From JBNJEM01 sp051745935 (GTDB lineage: Bacteria > Planctomycetota > Planctomycetia > Pirellulales > Pirellulaceae), in contig JBNJEM010000487.1 in assembly GCA_051745935.1 (NCBI GenBank), positions 1 through 6,166 on the forward strand: a stretch of DNA of 6,166 nt. Reading direction: 5' to 3'. Below, one piece after another: positions 1 through 6,154 of this stretch. The notes below the pieces were generated by a model. It had not been told where the DNA came from and made no database searches. It saw only the letters and a program-made list of their open reading frames with translations. Made by a program: the position numbers and the translations under genes. Within the stretch, counting starts at the first letter, position 1. Each line of letters starts with the position of its first letter.

Positions 1-101
1 GTGAGATCTTCAAACAACCGCAAAAAGACATTTATGCGCTGTAAAAGACGGGCCTGGAGACCCGTCCTACGCCGTCTTTATGCAACAATAGGGTCTATTG
101 T
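1..101 (+). repeat. Copy A of ~100-bp interspersed hairpin repeat
   Basis: This is one of three copies of an intergenic element. Its core at 47-72 is identical over 26 bases to the core of the copy at 429-531 (476-501) and contains the stem GACGGG, an 8-base loop and CCCGTC. Similarity continues outside the core: CAAACA-CCGCAA is found upstream at 11-22, and TGCAAC followed by GGGT is found downstream at 81-94, at nearly the same distances as in the other copies (one single-base indel). The left boundary may lie just outside the window, since position 1 starts at the GTGA that matches the CGTGAA end of the other copies. No reading frame of its own is evident, so it is probably a non-autonomous REP- or MITE-like element. 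Confidence 0.75.
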
Positions 102-320
102 GTCATGCCGCAAAGATGGTGATTCTTTTGAAACGACTTCCCTGGTACCTGTTCAACTCCGTTCATTGACATGACTGGCATTTCCCGCTCGCTTCGCTCT
201 TGTTACGTGCTATGTTTGGTAAAGTGATTCGTTGCAGTGCGCTTTATAGATGGTTCATGCGATCGCGAATGACACGGGCGTGGCCAAACCTTTCCGGCGT
301 GAACGGCTGGCGCACGGGAA
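102..320. other. Intergenic stretch between repeat copies, no gene seen
   Basis: I see no credible gene, tRNA, terminator or further copy of the repeat in these roughly 220 bases. The short open frames that cross it on both strands run into the repeats, lack a convincing ribosome binding site and encode low-quality Arg/Ser/Cys-rich peptides with no recognisable motif. Confidence 0.5.
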
Positions 321-425
321 GTTGCGTACACCCTGCAGTTGCATAACGATTGAAGTAGGACGGGTCTCCAGGCCCGTCTGTTGCCGTGCGAAACCGACTT
401 TGATTCACTGTCTGCAAAGTTCACG
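321..425 (-). repeat. Copy C of the repeat, inverted orientation
   Basis: Read on the minus strand, this segment follows the same order as copies A and B: CGTGAA (420-425), TTTGCAGAC, a variable part, the GACGGG-N8-CCCGTC core (355-378, with 24 bases identical to the other cores), a variable spacer, then TGCAAC (338-343) and a GGGT-containing tail. Homology beyond the core is patchy but correctly spaced: 11 bases separate the core end from TGCAAC, as in copy B. The copy lies head-to-head with copy B, with only AAA (426-428) between their CGTGAA ends. Confidence 0.72.
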
Positions 426-531
426 AAACGTGAAGTCTGCAAACATCCGCAAGATGACCATTTTCCACTGTGATAGACGGGCCTGGAGACCCGTCCTACG
501 CATTCCTTTTTGCAACGTTGGGGTACACTTG
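323..531. repeat. Large composite inverted repeat (head-to-head copies C and B)
   Basis: Copies C and B are mirror images about position 427. The cores 355-379 and 475-499 are exactly complementary over 25 bases. GTTGCA at 338-343 mirrors TGCAAC at 511-516. At the centre a 29-base imperfect palindrome (413-441) pairs TGCA with TGCA and TTCACG with CGTGAA around AAA. The middle of each arm is diverged, so the arms are old or came from two independent insertions. The DNA could extrude a cruciform, and any transcript through it would fold into a long hairpin. It ends about 150 bases upstream of the FHA-EAL gene. Confidence 0.7.
429..531 (+). repeat. Copy B of the repeat
   Basis: This copy has the same orientation as copy A. 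In order it shows CGTGAA (429-434), TCTGCAAACA-CCGCAA (436-451), a variable part, the GACGGG-N8-CCCGTC hairpin core (476-495, identical to copy A over 476-501), TTTTGCAAC (508-516) and a GGGGTACA tail. Offset 429-430 from copy A is maintained across the whole unit with a single indel, so the two are diverged duplicates of one element and not merely a shared core. Confidence 0.75.
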
Positions 532-680
532 TAGTCCGCGTCACTTTTGCACGACATTGTTCCAAATGTGGCCGGGCATTTTACAGGCCGAAAAGGCGCC
601 GAAAGCCGGGCTTTACCAGCTAGTCGAGACGCGAAGCTTACAGTTTCAGTATTAAGCAGCCAAAAGGGGCGGTATTCACG
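532..680 (+). other. Leader region of the FHA-EAL gene
   Basis: No tract with a convincing pair of sigma70-type hexamers is visible. The segment holds a short direct repeat GCCGAAA (587-593 and 598-604) around a GGCGCC palindrome, which could form small hairpins. A purine-rich AAAAGGGGCGG at 662-672 sits 8 bases before the ATG and is the probable ribosome binding site. In the reading frame of the downstream gene a stop (TAG at 621-623) precedes the ATG with no other ATG in between, which fixes the start at 681. Confidence 0.45.
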
Positions 681-1835
681 ATGCGCACCCAATTCACGAG
701 TGACTCGAACAGCGGTGTTCCCTGGATCGAATACGGTCAAGCGGGAAAAAGTCGTCCCATCAAGCAGGAACTGGAGACGTTTCCGTTTGTGATTGGACGG
801 GATGAGTCGGCTGATTTTCCCGTCGATTCGGGGCGAGTGTCACGCCGGCACGTGGCGGTTGAGGAAGCCGAGGACGCGTATAGATTACGGGATCTGGGAA
901 GCACGAATGGCACGTACGTCAACGGCGAGCGAATTTCGGAAGTCAATTTATCGGACGGAGACGTGATACTCGTGGCCGATGTTGAGCTGACGTTTTTCTC
1001 CGGTCGGCCAGCGAGGAGGGAATCGGCGACGCAGATCATGACGCAACCGGTCGATGGCACTGGTGCCGACGGCGGTGATTTAATACTGGACGTGCGGCGG
1101 TGGCATGAAGTCTTGATACATCGCGCCGTCAAGTCGCGATTCCAGCCCGTGGTGGAGCTGGAGGGTGGGGAGGTTTTGGGGTGCGAGGCACGCTGCGAAC
1201 TCGACAAACCGCCCTGGCAGAGTCGTTACCTGGAATCGACGCTGGACAACACTGAGTGTTGCCTGACGGAACGTATTTTCCAGCAACATCGACTTTTTGC
1301 CGTTGAGCAGGCAAACGGGTTGGAAGAGCGAATGCATCTGTTCCTTAATGTGCGGGTTTCGGAGGTTGGTCCCGAGTCTCTGCTTGAGTCGTTGTTGCAA
1401 CTGAGGGACGCGTCGGCTCGGGGCCATCAGCTTGTTATTCAGATTCCAGAGACAGCCGTGTGTGATATCCCGTACTTCCGGGAGTTTATTCAAAGGCTAC
1501 GTGAGCAGGGGGTTCAAATCGCCTATGCCGACTTTCGTGGCAGTCCGGCTCAGATTGCCGGCTGGCACGCTGTCGCTCCCGATTTCCTGAAGATTTCTCC
1601 GTCGCTAGTCCGAGGGATCAGCCGAGCGGGCGACGGGGGCCAAACGCTACGGGGGTTGATTGAGGCGATACGGGAGATCGGTTCCGTGTCCATTGCCACT
1701 GGCGTCGACAGTGGTCCCGACGCGCGGTGCCTGGCGGAGTTGGGATGTCAATACGGTCAGGGTGAGTGTTTTGGGGTTGGTCAACGGATCAACGGCTTGT
1801 CCAACGCCCAGGTTGCCGCGGCCAGCACGGGGTGA
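681..1835 (+). CDS. FHA domain protein with degenerate EAL-like domain
   Basis: 384-residue soluble protein with no signal peptide or membrane segment. Residues about 26-106 are a forkhead-associated (FHA) domain, a phosphothreonine-binding fold. The hallmark positions are present: GR (39-40), SRRH (54-57), STNGT (74-78) and NG (81-82). Residues about 140-375 follow the EAL (c-di-GMP phosphodiesterase) fold: RFQPVVEL, G-CEAR in place of G-EAL (E169 kept), N223, PE (256-257), ADF in place of DDF (283-285), LKI (303-305), ATGVD in place of AEGVE (339-343) and QG (360-361). Acidic residues usually needed for metal binding and catalysis are replaced by Q254, A283 and T340, so enzyme activity is unlikely. 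A sensor or protein-binding role is more probable (inference). The gene lies 35 bases before the kinase-tubulin gene on the same strand, so the two are probably co-transcribed. Its FHA domain is a natural reader of that kinase's phosphorylation. The FHA call is firm; the EAL call is good at fold level. Confidence 0.88.
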   Translation: MRTQFTSDSNSGVPWIEYGQAGKSRPIKQELETFPFVIGRDESADFPVDSGRVSRRHVAVEEAEDAYRLRDLGSTNGTYVNGERISEVNLSDGDVILVADVELTFFSGRPARRESATQIMTQPVDGTGADGGDLILDVRRWHEVLIHRAVKSRFQPVVELEGGEVLGCEARCELDKPPWQSRYLESTLDNTECCLTERIFQQHRLFAVEQANGLEERMHLFLNVRVSEVGPESLLESLLQLRDASARGHQLVIQIPETAVCDIPYFREFIQRLREQGVQIAYADFRGSPAQIAGWHAVAPDFLKISPSLVRGISRAGDGGQTLRGLIEAIREIGSVSIATGVDSGPDARCLAELGCQYGQGECFGVGQRINGLSNAQVAAASTG

Positions 1836-1859
1836 CTCGGTCATTGGTGAAAACAGAAT

Positions 1860-1866
1860 AGGAACG
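1860..1866 (+). promoter_or_regulatory. Ribosome binding site deciding a GTG start
   Basis: AGGAACG lies 4-6 bases before the GTG at 1871. No in-frame ATG occurs near the beginning of the frame, and the ATG at 1896 is out of frame. The kinase domain's first conserved strand begins about 14 residues after the GTG, a normal distance. The start is therefore taken as GTG at 1871. Confidence 0.6.
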
Positions 1867-1870
1867 AGCC

Positions 1871-4800
1871 GTGTCTTTGCAAGCGATCACTTCCAATGAG
1901 CCGATACCAGGATATCAGCTTCGTGAACGCATTGGATCCGGGGGCTATGGAGAGGTGTGGCGTGCCGATGCTCCGGGCGGATTGGGAAAAGCCATTAAGT
2001 TGGTCTATGGCGTATTGACGGAGGATCGGGCGGCTCGGGAACTCAAATCGCTCAATCGCATCAAGTCGGTCCGACATCCCTTTCTGCTTTCCCTGGAACG
2101 AATTGAGATCGTGGACGGGCAGCTGCTGATTGTTACCGAGTTGGCGGAAGGAAGTTTGAAAGAGCGGTTTACCGGTTGGCGAAAAGAGGGGCGTCAAGGC
2201 ATTCCCTGGGAGGAGCTGATCGGTTATCTGCGCGACACCGCGGACGTGCTGGACTACATGAGTCGAGAGTACTCATTGCAGCATCTTGACATCAAGCCGG
2301 AAAACCTGCTCCTGCTAGCCGGCCGGGTGAAAGTCGCGGACTTTGGGCTCGTGAAGGACATTCACGAAGCCACCGCCTCGATGATGGGGGGGCTTACGCC
2401 CCTGTACGCGCCTCCCGAGGTGTTCGATGGCCAGCCGTCTCTGTGGAGCGATCAATACAGTTTAGCGATTGTGTACCAGGAGATGTTGACTGGCGAGCTG
2501 CCGTTTCCAGGCACAACGGCGATGCAATTGGCGCGTCAGCATCTGAGCGCGCAGCCGCGTCTGGCCGCGTTGCCCGAACACGATCAAGCCGTGATCGCGC
2601 GCGCCCTTTCCAAGTCTTCGGAAGATCGCTTTGGCAGCTGTAGCGAACTGGTCGAGGCGCTGCGGAACGCGAGGTCAACAGGACCGCCACGCGCGAGACA
2701 CACCGGGTGGCCTGAAATGGGACCCGCTCAGGCGCCGCGGAGCGGCGGGAGCGAGAAATCCCACTCGAGCGGCTTGTATGACCGCGCCCTGTCGACGGCA
2801 AGTTGCCGCCTCCCCGGCAAGGGAACGGTTCCCCGCGTGCACGCCTCGTCGGCCCCCCGGGACCTCGATCCAATCCGCGTTGAACAGGGCCCCGTTTCCG
2901 TCCAACCCACTCTGTTTTTGGGCGCGGGAGGATCGGCGGGGCGCGTCATGTGGCGACTGCGAAAGCGGTTGGTGGATCGTTTTCAGACGCTAGAGGCCGT
3001 CCCGTCGCTGCGCATGTTGCTGATTGATACGGACGCCAAGGGGGTAATGGAGCTTTTGCACCGTCAGGGGGGGTTCAGGCCAGATGAGGTGTTGACGGTC
3101 CCGTTGAGACGGCCGAAAGAGTATCGCGCCATGTCACGTCAATTGCTGGAGTGGCTCAGCCGGAGGTGGCTGTACAACATTCCCCGGTCACTGAGAACGG
3201 AGGGGCTGAGACCGCTGGGGCGGCTCGCCTTGATTGATCACGCGGAACAGGTCGTGGAGCGGATGAAAACCGCCATCGAGACGGCCACGTCCGACTGGGC
3301 TTTGGAACAGTCTCGGGAAACGACTGGCCTCGATTTTCACTCCGGCCCCATGCGGGTCGTCGTGATCGCCTCCATTCCGGGTGGTACGGGGGGAGGCATG
3401 GTCGCGGATCTGGCCTATCTGGCTCGCCATTTGCTCCAAGAGGCCGGGGTTGCCAATCCGGACATATTCGGTCTCCTGACCCATTCAACGCCTCGGGATC
3501 CCCGGATTTCCGAGCTGGCTGCCGTGAACGCGTATGCGACGCTCACCGAGTTGAACCATTATGGAGGACCGAAAGGTTATTATCCGGGGGAAAAAGCGTT
3601 TGGTTTGCCGGAGCAACGAGACGACCAGCGACCTTTCAACGAGACGTACGTGGTCGATTTGGGGGCCGCGTTGAGCGAAGAGGAGCTTGAGGAGGCGGTG
3701 GACGCGGTCTCCGAGTATCTCTATCTGGACACGGCCACCGCGGCGAATCGGTTTTTCCGCGCGTGTCGCGCCAGCGAACCGGAGCCCGCCGGTACCCACC
3801 ACGCCGACACCGCCTTGCGTTCATTCGGAGTGTATCAGCACGGCGGCATGCGAGATCATGTGGTTGCCCCCGCCGTCGAGCAGCTTTGTTGCCGCGTGGT
3901 TGAACGGTGGGGAGCGGGAACGTGCCTTGCCGAGGGGAAAACGTCGGATCAGAGTATCGCGACAGTTAGCCAGAGCGCGGATGATACCCGACATCCCGTC
4001 TATTCGCGGTTGCGAATGGAGGCGGAGAAACTGGCGGCATCATGGTCGCTGGATGTGGATGAGCTGGTCCAACAAGCGTCCGGCATGATGGAAGAAGAGT
4101 TAGGGGAATCGGTCGACGACTTCGTGGAAAAACTATTGGAGGAATTGACCAGCCCGCGAGCGATCTCCTCGCAAAAAGACGGGGCGGGCTGCATCGAAAG
4201 CGTCGTCCAACGTTTGGATTCCCTGTTGGGCGCCCGGCGGGATGGCATGGATGCTTCCGCTCACAATCCAGCGGCGGGGGAAAATGCGCTCACCGCGCGC
4301 CATCGAAAACGGGCGTTGGAGTGTGCTCGGGCAATTTGCGACTGGGTGACAAGTCAGGTTGAAGGAGAAGAATGTCGAATCCAGGGGGCGCAATGGGCGG
4401 CGCGGTGGTTTATAAACCACTGCGGCGACCTGGAACAACGTGCCACGGCATTACATGCCCCAGTAACCCATGAACTCTCCGGCCTGCAGCAGCGACTGGC
4501 GAGCGTCAAAGTGAAGCGTGGGCGAGGCAAGGAGCGAGAGACGGCGGGCAAACGGCTGGGAATGCTCAGAGAGTTTTGCCGGCTGCGTTGTTACCAAAAC
4601 GTTGTCGCCGGGGTAGCGCGGGTGGCGCGGTTGATCAGAGGCCGCGTGGCTCGCGTTTCGGATGAACTGCAGGACTTGGAACGGGAGCTGCACTATCTGG
4701 GCAGCCAATTCGAGGCCCCACGCCCCGTCGACGCCGTGGGAGGTGACGAGGCCGAGATGCCGGACGCCCTGGTGGACTCCACGCGACAAGCCTTGACCGA

Positions 4801-5341
4801 ACACATGACAACCCTAGTGGAGACCTTGGATGGCATGCTCCAGGAAAACGTGCTGCGGCCAGCGGGCGGTTTGTGGAAGCTGTTGATGCCAGGTCGAGGG
4901 CCCCGTAACGACTTGCCAGCCACGATGCGCGATCTCGCCCGGCCGATTATCGTCGGGGTCGTCAAAACCCTGGATGTGTCCGAGATACTTTTCCACGAGG
5001 AAAAGGGGTCGCGGCATGCCGTGGAGACGCTGTCCGAAGGACTCGACGCCGCTACGCCTCGGCTGTTGGCTTGCGGGGGAGCTCGCAGACTATTGGTCAT
5101 TTCTCCCAGCAGTGCGTCCCAGACGCGTCCGGTGGAGATGCTGCAGCGGGAAATGCACATCGCGCCATCCGTGGTCGAGAATGCTGAAGGCGACTTTATC
5201 CTTTGCTGCGAGGCTGAAGGGATTTCGTTAACCCAGGCGGCGGTCGGGATGATCGACGGGCGAGCGGAGTTTGCAGAAGCCGCCGCACGGGTCCACACGC
5301 GGAACGACGTGCAGTGGTCTGGTTTGCCGGACTTGGCATGA
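1871..5341 (+). CDS. Ser/Thr protein kinase fused to tubulin/FtsZ-like domain
   Basis: 1156-residue cytoplasmic protein with no evident membrane segment. Residues about 15-265 form a complete Hanks-type kinase: glycine loop GSGGYGEV (22-29), Lys43 in AIK, Glu57, catalytic loop HLDIKPEN (138-145, Leu in place of the usual Arg), DFG (157-159), PPE (181-183), D194 and R253. It should be active. Residues 268-345 are a Ser/Pro/Gly/Arg-rich linker. From about 346 a bacterial tubulin-like domain (Pfam Tubulin_2 type) begins: GAGGSAGR (351-358), LLIDTD (383-388), the tubulin signature IPGGTGGGM (502-510), then HSTPRDPR (538-545) and an Asn-containing helix (553-564). I see no clear NxDxxD catalytic T7 motif. 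Residues about 700-1060 are mostly helical, with a charged, possibly coiled-coil stretch near 865-945. The last 90 residues form a compact alpha/beta end including CCEAEGISL and RVHTRNDVQW (1140-1149). The protein may be a self-phosphorylating filament or a membrane-remodelling scaffold (inference). It follows the FHA-EAL gene by 35 bases. Confidence 0.9.
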   Translation: MSLQAITSNEPIPGYQLRERIGSGGYGEVWRADAPGGLGKAIKLVYGVLTEDRAARELKSLNRIKSVRHPFLLSLERIEIVDGQLLIVTELAEGSLKERFTGWRKEGRQGIPWEELIGYLRDTADVLDYMSREYSLQHLDIKPENLLLLAGRVKVADFGLVKDIHEATASMMGGLTPLYAPPEVFDGQPSLWSDQYSLAIVYQEMLTGELPFPGTTAMQLARQHLSAQPRLAALPEHDQAVIARALSKSSEDRFGSCSELVEALRNARSTGPPRARHTGWPEMGPAQAPRSGGSEKSHSSGLYDRALSTASCRLPGKGTVPRVHASSAPRDLDPIRVEQGPVSVQPTLFLGAGGSAGRVMWRLRKRLVDRFQTLEAVPSLRMLLIDTDAKGVMELLHRQGGFRPDEVLTVPLRRPKEYRAMSRQLLEWLSRRWLYNIPRSLRTEGLRPLGRLALIDHAEQVVERMKTAIETATSDWALEQSRETTGLDFHSGPMRVVVIASIPGGTGGGMVADLAYLARHLLQEAGVANPDIFGLLTHSTPRDPRISELAAVNAYATLTELNHYGGPKGYYPGEKAFGLPEQRDDQRPFNETYVVDLGAALSEEELEEAVDAVSEYLYLDTATAANRFFRACRASEPEPAGTHHADTALRSFGVYQHGGMRDHVVAPAVEQLCCRVVERWGAGTCLAEGKTSDQSIATVSQSADDTRHPVYSRLRMEAEKLAASWSLDVDELVQQASGMMEEELGESVDDFVEKLLEELTSPRAISSQKDGAGCIESVVQRLDSLLGARRDGMDASAHNPAAGENALTARHRKRALECARAICDWVTSQVEGEECRIQGAQWAARWFINHCGDLEQRATALHAPVTHELSGLQQRLASVKVKRGRGKERETAGKRLGMLREFCRLRCYQNVVAGVARVARLIRGRVARVSDELQDLERELHYLGSQFEAPRPVDAVGGDEAEMPDALVDSTRQALTEHMTTLVETLDGMLQENVLRPAGGLWKLLMPGRGPRNDLPATMRDLARPIIVGVVKTLDVSEILFHEEKGSRHAVETLSEGLDAATPRLLACGGARRLLVISPSSASQTRPVEMLQREMHIAPSVVENAEGDFILCCEAEGISLTQAAVGMIDGRAEFAEAAARVHTRNDVQWSGLPDLA

Positions 5342-5478
5342 AGCCGATGTCGCGCGCTCGAAACCCCTCACAAAGCCCGTCGCGTGCCCCATAATCCACG
5401 GGGGCGGAAACGCGGGCTCGGATTGGTTACCGGGTGTCAAACAAACCTTGCTGGTTGAGGAAGCGGCAGCCGGTTCAT

Positions 5479-5529
5479 GGGGGTGTCGGGCGCGGGCCAC
5501 CATTGCGCCCTCGCGCACGTCCGACCCCC
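5479..5529. terminator. G+C-rich hairpin between convergent genes, possible terminator
   Basis: GGGGGT at 5479-5484 pairs with ACCCCC at 5524-5529. An inner stem GGGCGC (5488-5493) pairs with GCGCCC (5505-5510) around an 11-base loop. The hairpin lies about 140 bases after the kinase-tubulin stop and 48 bases beyond the stop of the convergent stress-protein gene, where a bidirectional terminator would be expected. No T-tract follows on either strand, so intrinsic termination is doubtful. The rest of 5342-5576 shows no gene; open frames crossing it are continuations of antisense or shifted frames without a start signal. Confidence 0.35.
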
Positions 5530-5576
5530 TGGTTCTGGACGCAGGAAGGCATCGAGGCCGGCAGGCCGCGACCCGC

Positions 5577-6005
5577 TCAGCTTCTCAATACCAGGACCGG
5601 GCAGTGTGCCAGACGCACGACACGCTCGGCAACCGATCCGATGAGCAGATGAGCAAGCCCGGTGCGGCCATGGGAAGGGAGAACAATCATGTCAGCCTTT
5701 AGTTCCGCGGCGCGATGAGAAATGGCATGGCCGGGGTCGCCGAAAAGGATTTCAATGGTGATGCCAGCATAAGCGGGGTCGGATAAGCTTTTGCGGAGCG
5801 TCTTTTCCACGTGTTCGGTGCGAGTTCGTTCGTCAACCGTTTCCCACATCTCGCCCGGTTCCAACGGGGACAGTTCCGGCAACACATGGATCACGTGTAA
5901 AGCCTTCGCGGAACCAGTAATTCTAAGCGCCGTGTCGATGGCCGCCATGGATTCCTCCGAAAAGTCCACGGGAACCACGACAGTCTCAAGTTCTGGCCAA
6001 CTCAT
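5577..6005 (-). CDS. Universal stress protein (UspA family)
   Basis: 142-residue single-domain protein, the usual length for the family. UspA proteins are small cytoplasmic dimers of the Rossmann-like adenine-nucleotide alpha-hydrolase fold, many of which bind ATP and help cells survive stress. The N-terminal strand VVVPVDFSEES (9-19), the strand HVIHVLP (37-43), GDPGHAI (89-95) and the C-terminal SHGRTG (111-116), GSVAERVVR (123-131) and CPVLVL (135-140) are typical. The ATP-binding pattern G-2X-G-9X-G(S/T) is nearly complete: G113, nine residues, then G123-S124, but the first Gly is Pro110, a variant I believe also occurs in other Usp proteins. ATP binding is therefore likely but not certain. 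AGGAG (complement of 6015-6019) lies 9 bases before the ATG and supports the start. The gene is convergent with the kinase operon and so separately transcribed. Confidence 0.93.
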   Translation of the reverse strand: MSWPELETVVVPVDFSEESMAAIDTALRITGSAKALHVIHVLPELSPLEPGEMWETVDERTRTEHVEKTLRKSLSDPAYAGITIEILFGDPGHAISHRAAELKADMIVLPSHGRTGLAHLLIGSVAERVVRLAHCPVLVLRS

Positions 6006-6063
6006 GACGTCTTTCTCCTGGCAGTCAACGGTGGATTATGGTGCAACATTTGCTACTGACCCT

Positions 6064-6069
6064 ACTATA
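6064..6069 (-). promoter_or_regulatory. Possible -10 box of the universal stress protein gene
   Basis: On the minus strand TATAGT lies about 58 bases before the ATG at 6005, leaving a plausible leader that contains the AGGAG ribosome binding site. The sequence 17 bases further upstream (CGGGTC) is a poor -35 hexamer, so the site would need an activator or another sigma factor, or is not the true promoter. Confidence 0.25.
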
Positions 6070-6116
6070 ACGCATGAAACGCAAGCGACCCGGCTTGTAC
6101 TCTCTCCGTCTTTCCT

Positions 6117-6146
6117 CATCCGTGGGTCCGTTCTGCCATCCGTGGG
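6117..6146. repeat. Tandem 10-bp direct repeat CATCCGTGGG
   Basis: CATCCGTGGG occurs exactly at 6117-6126 and again at 6137-6146, start-to-start spacing 20 bases, close to two helical turns. The pair sits upstream of the stress-protein gene and immediately before a TATAAT box on the plus strand. It could be a regulator binding site with two half-sites on one face of the DNA, or a small intergenic repeat. No regulator is known from the sequence. Confidence 0.4.
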
Positions 6147-6148
6147 CC

Positions 6149-6154
6149 TATAAT
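6149..6154 (+). promoter_or_regulatory. Perfect TATAAT -10 box facing out of the window
   Basis: TATAAT directly follows the second CATCCGTGGG. The -35 position (about 6126-6131, GTCCGT) is far from TTGACA. If real, it would start transcription near 6161 for a gene to the right, divergent from the stress-protein gene. No part of that gene is visible. Confidence 0.3.

Noticed and set aside
85..101. Palindrome ACAATA-GGGTC-TATTGT as an operator
   Set aside because: Six-base arms with a short spacer are expected by chance in a few places in 6 kb. The corresponding positions in the other repeat copies do not keep the symmetry.
47..499. CRISPR array suggested by three near-identical 24-26-bp repeats
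   Set aside because: The copies are in mixed orientation and unevenly spaced (about 300 and 120 bases apart), and similarity extends outside the core. There are no spacer-sized intervals and no cas genes.
532..680. c-di-GMP riboswitch upstream of the EAL-containing gene
   Set aside because: I looked for GEMM-type conserved sequence and paired-helix layout and found only small GCCGAAA hairpins. Nothing supports an aptamer.
405..740. Minus-strand open frame of 111 codons upstream of the FHA-EAL gene
   Set aside because: It runs through repeat copy B and into the start of a well-supported gene, has no recognisable motif, and is most likely chance coding.
2672..2905. Frameshift in the low-complexity region between kinase and tubulin-like domains
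   Set aside because: The reading frame stays open from GTG to TGA with recognisable domains on both sides. A Ser/Pro/Gly/Arg-rich linker is normal after a bacterial kinase domain.
4693..5298. Minus-strand open frame of 201 codons inside the kinase-tubulin gene
   Set aside because: It is antisense to a well-supported coding region. Its Ser/Arg/Pro-rich translation is typical of a shadow frame in G+C-rich DNA.
5271..5702. Plus-strand open frame of 143 codons across the gene end and the hairpin
   Set aside because: It begins inside the kinase-tubulin gene in another frame, overlaps the 3' end of the stress-protein gene antisense, and shows no domain or ribosome binding site.
5389..6041. 11-base inverted repeat CCATAATCCAC flanking the stress-protein gene
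   Set aside because: Matches of this length are expected by chance in a window of this size. There is no transposase and no target duplication, so it is not treated as a mobile element.
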